Positions 7,461 to 9,368 of a stretch of 9,368 bases of DNA are shown in pieces; the first letter of the stretch is position 1; every line of letters begins with the position of its first letter. Position numbers and translations under genes: made by a program. Under the pieces are notes generated by a model. That model had not been told where the DNA came from, searched no databases, and saw only the letters and a list, made by a program, of their open reading frames with translations. Source of the DNA: Bacteroides_E sp964528875 (GTDB lineage Bacteria > Bacteroidota > Bacteroidia > Bacteroidales > Bacteroidaceae); NCBI GenBank assembly GCA_964528875.1, contig CAZGUI010000089.1, positions 1-9,368 on the forward strand, in the 5' to 3' direction.

Positions 7461-8184
7461 ATACTAAATCTACCATTCCAAAACCTGAATTTTTTCTACC
7501 CCCTATGCCCGCCCTATAAAGGTAATCTAATAAATAGGGTTTGCCTGTCACTTTTATCGTGCATATATTCGATAAAATTTCAATTCCATAATGTTTTACC
7601 TTAACTTCTTTGTTGTATAATGTTTCAACTTCTACTTCCCTTATATCTAATATTCTTTCTTCAGTGAACTCATCTGTAAGCTGATATTTTAAGTTTTCCA
7701 TAAAAATTTCTTTACCCTTATCATTATTCAGAGAATGATACCATGTTTTTTTGTTATCTCCCTTATGTTCTCTGATTACTATAGGAGACATAGTCCTCAG
7801 TATAACTTCATTTGTGTAAATACTCTTTTCCCCTAACATATTTATTTTTTCTATTTCCAGAATATTGTTTTCAATGGAAAATTTTTTTCCCTTGTTAGTC
7901 AGTATAGAATTATAAAACATTATCCCATCTTCAACATTATTAGTTGAAAAATTTAAGTATATTTTTTTACCTGGAATGATTATTTCTTCCCTCAAAAATT
8001 TGCAATTACCCATGTAAAGACTGAAAGTAAAACTCTTTCTCCTGTTTGGGATTTCTTTATATAATCTGTCAAAATATTTTTGATCATAAGAACTATAACA
8101 ATGCTTTAATAATGAAAGTATCATTCTATTTTTATCCTTGTGTATTTTTTCATCCTCTAGAGAAATTTCAACACTAAATCTCAA
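7459..8184 (-). CDS. cas6: CRISPR-associated endoribonuclease Cas6
   Basis: Cas6 cuts the repeat RNA of the array transcript to make crRNAs with an 8-nt 5' handle. The protein has the tandem ferredoxin-like pattern and, at residues 225-236, the C-terminal glycine-rich loop AGIGGRKNSGFG, the family hallmark. His28 (LLKHCYS) is in the region where Cas6 proteins carry their catalytic His, and FTFSLYMG fits the next conserved strand. I start at the TTG at 8184 because AAGGGGGTGA lies five bases before it. A GTG at 8193 would place the start inside that ribosome site. The resulting protein has 241 residues, normal for the family. It is the first gene of the main operon and its TAG stop lies in the cas8b ribosome site. 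Confidence 0.93.
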   Translation of the reverse strand: MRFSVEISLEDEKIHKDKNRMILSLLKHCYSSYDQKYFDRLYKEIPNRRKSFTFSLYMGNCKFLREEIIIPGKKIYLNFSTNNVEDGIMFYNSILTNKGKKFSIENNILEIEKINMLGEKSIYTNEVILRTMSPIVIREHKGDNKKTWYHSLNNDKGKEIFMENLKYQLTDEFTEERILDIREVEVETLYNKEVKVKHYGIEILSNICTIKVTGKPYLLDYLYRAGIGGRKNSGFGMVDLV

Positions 8185-8189
8185 GATGT

Positions 8190-8200
8190 TCACCCCCTTT
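8190..8200 (-). promoter_or_regulatory. ribosome binding site that decides the cas6 start
   Basis: AAAGGGGGTGA on the minus strand is followed by ACATC and TTG (8184-8182). It is nearly the full anti-16S complement at ideal spacing to TTG, whereas the GTG inside it would have no room for ribosome binding. Confidence 0.7.
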
Positions 8201-8334
8201 CATAATATTTTGTTTTTAGACATTTTAAGATACAAAATAACATTAATGGTTTTTGTATGATATTTTTTTTATTTGTTAAATGTTTCTTGTATAATATTCT
8301 CATTGTTATTCCATATCTATTGTATGTGTTTCAA

Positions 8335-8349
8335 TGTAATTATATTACA
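8335..8349. promoter_or_regulatory. operator-like dyad upstream of cas6
   Basis: TGTAAT-TAT-ATTACA is a perfect 6+3+6 dyad. It overlaps the proposed -10 box of the cas6 promoter, a position where a bound repressor would block transcription. In DNA this AT-rich, short dyads arise often, so this remains a candidate. Confidence 0.3.
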
Positions 8350-8370
8350 CAATATTCTGTAAACTTACAA
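8342..8370 (-). promoter_or_regulatory. candidate sigma-A-type promoter for the cas6-cas2 operon
   Basis: TTGTAA (8370-8365), a 17-base spacer and TAATAT (8347-8342) give 4 of 6 matches in each box. An alternative, TAGATA-17-TATTAT, lies at 8319-8291. Both lie downstream of the strong terminator-like hairpin and upstream of cas6, where a promoter is needed. Confidence 0.3.
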
Positions 8371-8371
8371 A

Positions 8372-8393
8372 CCCGAAATATCCCCATTTTGGG
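8372..8393 (+). repeat. small hairpin upstream of the cas6 promoter
   Basis: CCCGAAAT, six bases, then ATTTTGGG pair over eight positions with one G-U pair if transcribed from the plus strand. On the minus strand that pair becomes A-C. It lies directly next to the larger terminator-like hairpin. Function unknown. Confidence 0.4.
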
Positions 8394-8398
8394 CTAAA

Positions 8399-8440
8399 AT
8401 AAAGGCAGATAATTGATATACATCAATTATCTGCCTTTAT
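8399..8440. terminator. strong 19-bp hairpin, probable bidirectional terminator after cas4
   Basis: The arms 8399-8417 and 8422-8440 are perfectly complementary over 19 bp around the loop ATAC, with the core GGCAGATAATTGAT. Read on the minus strand the 3' arm runs into CCTTTATTTTAG, and on the plus strand into CCTTTATCTTCGTTTTC, so either direction has a U-rich tail. It would end cas4 transcripts about 240 bases past the stop codon and insulate the cas6 promoter. Confidence 0.7.
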
Positions 8441-8447
8441 CTTCGTT

Positions 8448-8527
8448 TTCTAATATAGTTCTATTAAGCTTGTTTTTCATTATCACACTTAAAATAGATA
8501 ATTTACATTCTAGTTATAGTTCTATTA
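8448..8527. repeat. pair of imperfect direct repeats
   Basis: TATAGTTCTATTA occurs exactly at 8454-8466 and 8515-8527, each preceded by TTCTA with one extra base between in the second copy, so the repeat units are 8448-8466 and 8508-8527. The exact copies are offset by 61 bases. They lie in non-coding DNA between cas4 and its presumed terminator. They could be protein binding sites or a relic; nothing nearby identifies them. Confidence 0.55.
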
Positions 8528-8632
8528 TTAGTTTTTTACTTTCTATTTTAATTGTTAAAATTAAAAAACATATCGTAAAGCATATCGCAACTTCATTATA
8601 ACACAAATCTAACCATATTAAAAAACCTGATA

Positions 8633-8650
8633 ATTGATGACAATATCAAT
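8633..8650 (-). terminator. weak hairpin just after cas4
   Basis: ATTGAT-N6-ATCAAT forms a 6-bp AT-rich stem, followed on the minus strand by TATCAGG and a run of six T. It begins about 28 bases after the cas4 stop. The short stem without GC makes it a poor terminator alone. Its GATAATTGAT string also occurs in the strong hairpin at 8408-8417. Confidence 0.25.
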
Positions 8651-8678
8651 CTATTAAAAAAATTATATGAACTATTTA

Positions 8679-9173
8679 TTAAATATAACAAAGTTCATAA
8701 TAAGCGCATTTTTTGCATATCAATTTTTTATTAATTTCCGGAGGTAATTTTAATAACATAATTTTATTAATTTCCGTAATAACAATTTTCAACCTTTCTT
8801 CATCTTCTTTGGTTAAAAATATTTCCTCCCTTTTTCTCAGTAATGGATAATCTAATACGCCTTTTTCTATATCAACACCCCTTTCCCCTAATAACCACAT
8901 ATAATATTTTAACTGCCATTCAGACGCCTCTTCAATTTTTCTAGATTTTTTAACCTCATGAATGATTTTCCAATCTTTTAAAAAATCAATGATAATATTC
9001 TCATCGATTAAAATATGTTTCTTTTCCCTTTTATAGGATGTTTCATCTATTAGCTTCCCAATACCTACCAATTCGCTATTTTGTTCCATTGTTACATTAT
9101 TGATAAAAAACCATAGTTTTCTTTTACAAACAAAATAATAGTATATCATTACACCACTGACTGATCTATTCAT
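8679..9173 (-). CDS. cas4: CRISPR adaptation exonuclease Cas4 (RecB-like, iron-sulfur)
   Basis: Cas4 trims prespacers and helps choose those with the right PAM, working with Cas1-Cas2. The N-terminal VSGVMIYYYFVCKRKLWFF is the family signature. The four cluster cysteines are Cys16, Cys153, Cys156 and Cys162 (CKKCAYYELC), and the RecB-type nuclease residues are Asp63, Glu73 and Lys75 (HEVKKS) with Gln87 (WQLKYY). The GKLIDE motif has Asp43 where many Cas4 proteins have His; from memory, Asp is common in clostridial type I-B members. I start at the ATG at 9173, giving 164 residues, because AGGAAG lies eight bases upstream and VSGVMI should be near the N terminus. A TTG at 9209 would add 12 unlike residues. 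The gene is outside its common cas3-cas1 position and seems to be a separate transcription unit. Confidence 0.94.
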   Translation of the reverse strand: MNRSVSGVMIYYYFVCKRKLWFFINNVTMEQNSELVGIGKLIDETSYKREKKHILIDENIIIDFLKDWKIIHEVKKSRKIEEASEWQLKYYMWLLGERGVDIEKGVLDYPLLRKREEIFLTKEDEERLKIVITEINKIMLLKLPPEINKKLICKKCAYYELCYI

Positions 9174-9270
9174 AAAATCATCTTCCTGTCTATAAGGATA
9201 TTGTTGCAATCTCTCCGATTAAGTGCATCGCTTTTTGTTAATTTTCCAATCATATAAAGCCCAGAGCTAA

Positions 9271-9299
9271 CATATAGCCCTCAAAAACTGCCCTATCAA
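9271..9299 (-). promoter_or_regulatory. candidate sigma-A-type promoter for cas4
   Basis: TTGATA (9299-9294, 5 of 6 matches), a 17-base spacer, and TATATG (9276-9271, 4 of 6) are correctly spaced. Transcription would begin near 9264, about 90 bases before the cas4 ATG. It is the best such pair in the upstream region; a TATAAT at 9310-9305 lacks a matching -35 box. Confidence 0.45.
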
Positions 9300-9313
9300 T
9301 ACATATTATAGTC

Positions 9314-9344
9314 TCTAATGTTGCCCTATAATGGTAACATTAGA
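9314..9344. repeat. 12-bp dyad upstream of the cas4 promoter
   Basis: TCTAATGTTGCC, seven bases CTATAAT, then GGTAACATTAGA pair at 12 positions with one G-U on the plus strand. There is no T-run on either side, so an intrinsic terminator is unlikely. A regulator site, or an end of a mobile or repetitive element, are both possible. Confidence 0.5.
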
Positions 9345-9362
9345 AAATTATTTATAATTTTC
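9343..9362. repeat. 9-bp AT-rich palindrome at the window edge
   Basis: GAAAATTAT-TT-ATAATTTTC is a perfect dyad touching the dyad at 9314-9344. The string TAATTTTCCA at 9355-9364 recurs exactly at 9239-9248, between the cas4 promoter and the gene. Function unknown. Confidence 0.4.
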
Positions 9363-9368
9363 CAGCAA

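Larger units (their letters stand above)
8194..8678. other. gene-free interval between cas4 and cas6
   Basis: This 485-base, very AT-rich stretch has no convincing gene on either strand. From the cas4 side it holds a weak hairpin (8633-8650), a pair of direct repeats (8448-8466 and 8508-8527), a strong 19-bp terminator-like hairpin (8399-8440), a small hairpin (8372-8393), and a candidate promoter with an overlapping dyad (8335-8370). The cas6 untranslated leader of roughly 100-150 bases follows. Several other weak -10-like boxes, such as TATTAT at 8296-8291, make the exact transcription start uncertain. The interval separates cas4 from the main operon. Confidence 0.75.

Noticed and set aside
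8413..8601. Plus-strand 62-codon frame encoding a hydrophobic peptide between cas4 and cas6, a tempting small toxin
   Set aside because: It begins with TTG inside the strong hairpin, has no ribosome site and no internal ATG. Its hydrophobicity is what T-rich DNA gives in any such frame.
8726..8777. Direct repeat TTATTAATTTCCG within cas4
   Set aside because: It is explained by two similar EINK peptide segments in the coding sequence. No sign of mobile-element duplication accompanies it.
8679..9209. Longer cas4 start at TTG 9209
   Set aside because: The extra residues MQQYPYRQEDDF do not resemble Cas4, its GGAG is too close to the TTG, and the ATG at 9173 has AGGAAG at good spacing just before the family N terminus.

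Overview
The window is a complete-looking type I-B CRISPR-Cas locus of the Cst1/Cst2 ("Tneap"-like) variety. Every gene is on the minus strand. The DNA is strongly AT-rich, the genes are densely packed with short overlaps, and purine-rich AGGAGG-type Shine-Dalgarno sites often precede GTG or TTG starts. This fits a low-GC Bacillota, most likely a clostridium-like anaerobe. That placement is inference from composition and protein style, not proven.

Read in the direction of transcription (high to low coordinates), cas4 comes first at 9173-8679 with its own candidate promoter. It is followed by a gene-free interval of about 480 bases holding a strong 19-bp terminator-like hairpin, direct repeats and the probable promoter of the main operon. 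The effector block follows: cas6 (crRNA processing), cas8b/cst1 (large subunit), cas7/cst2 (backbone) and cas5 (crRNA 5'-end cap). The 3' end of cas8b carries a well-formed internal ribosome site and GTG start that would make a 115-residue Cas11b-like small subunit.

A perfect 40-bp palindrome overlapping the cas5 stop codon separates this effector block from cas3 (HD nuclease plus helicase), cas1 and cas2 (spacer integration). Downstream of cas2 is a CRISPR-leader-like stretch with an imperfect dyad, ending in a GATTGAAAC motif that could be the 3' end of the first repeat. The array itself would lie beyond position 1 and cannot be seen.

Together the genes would form the usual cycle. Cas4-Cas1-Cas2 acquire spacers into the array next to the leader. 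Cas6 cuts the array transcript, Cas5-Cas7-Cas8b (plus Cas11b) form Cascade, and Cas3 destroys the target. All catalytic motifs I can check are intact, so nothing looks decayed. The least ordinary points are the likely nested cas11b, a long zinc-ribbon-bearing insertion in Cas5, the terminator or attenuator in the middle of the operon, and cas4 sitting outside its usual cas3-cas1 position as a separate unit.
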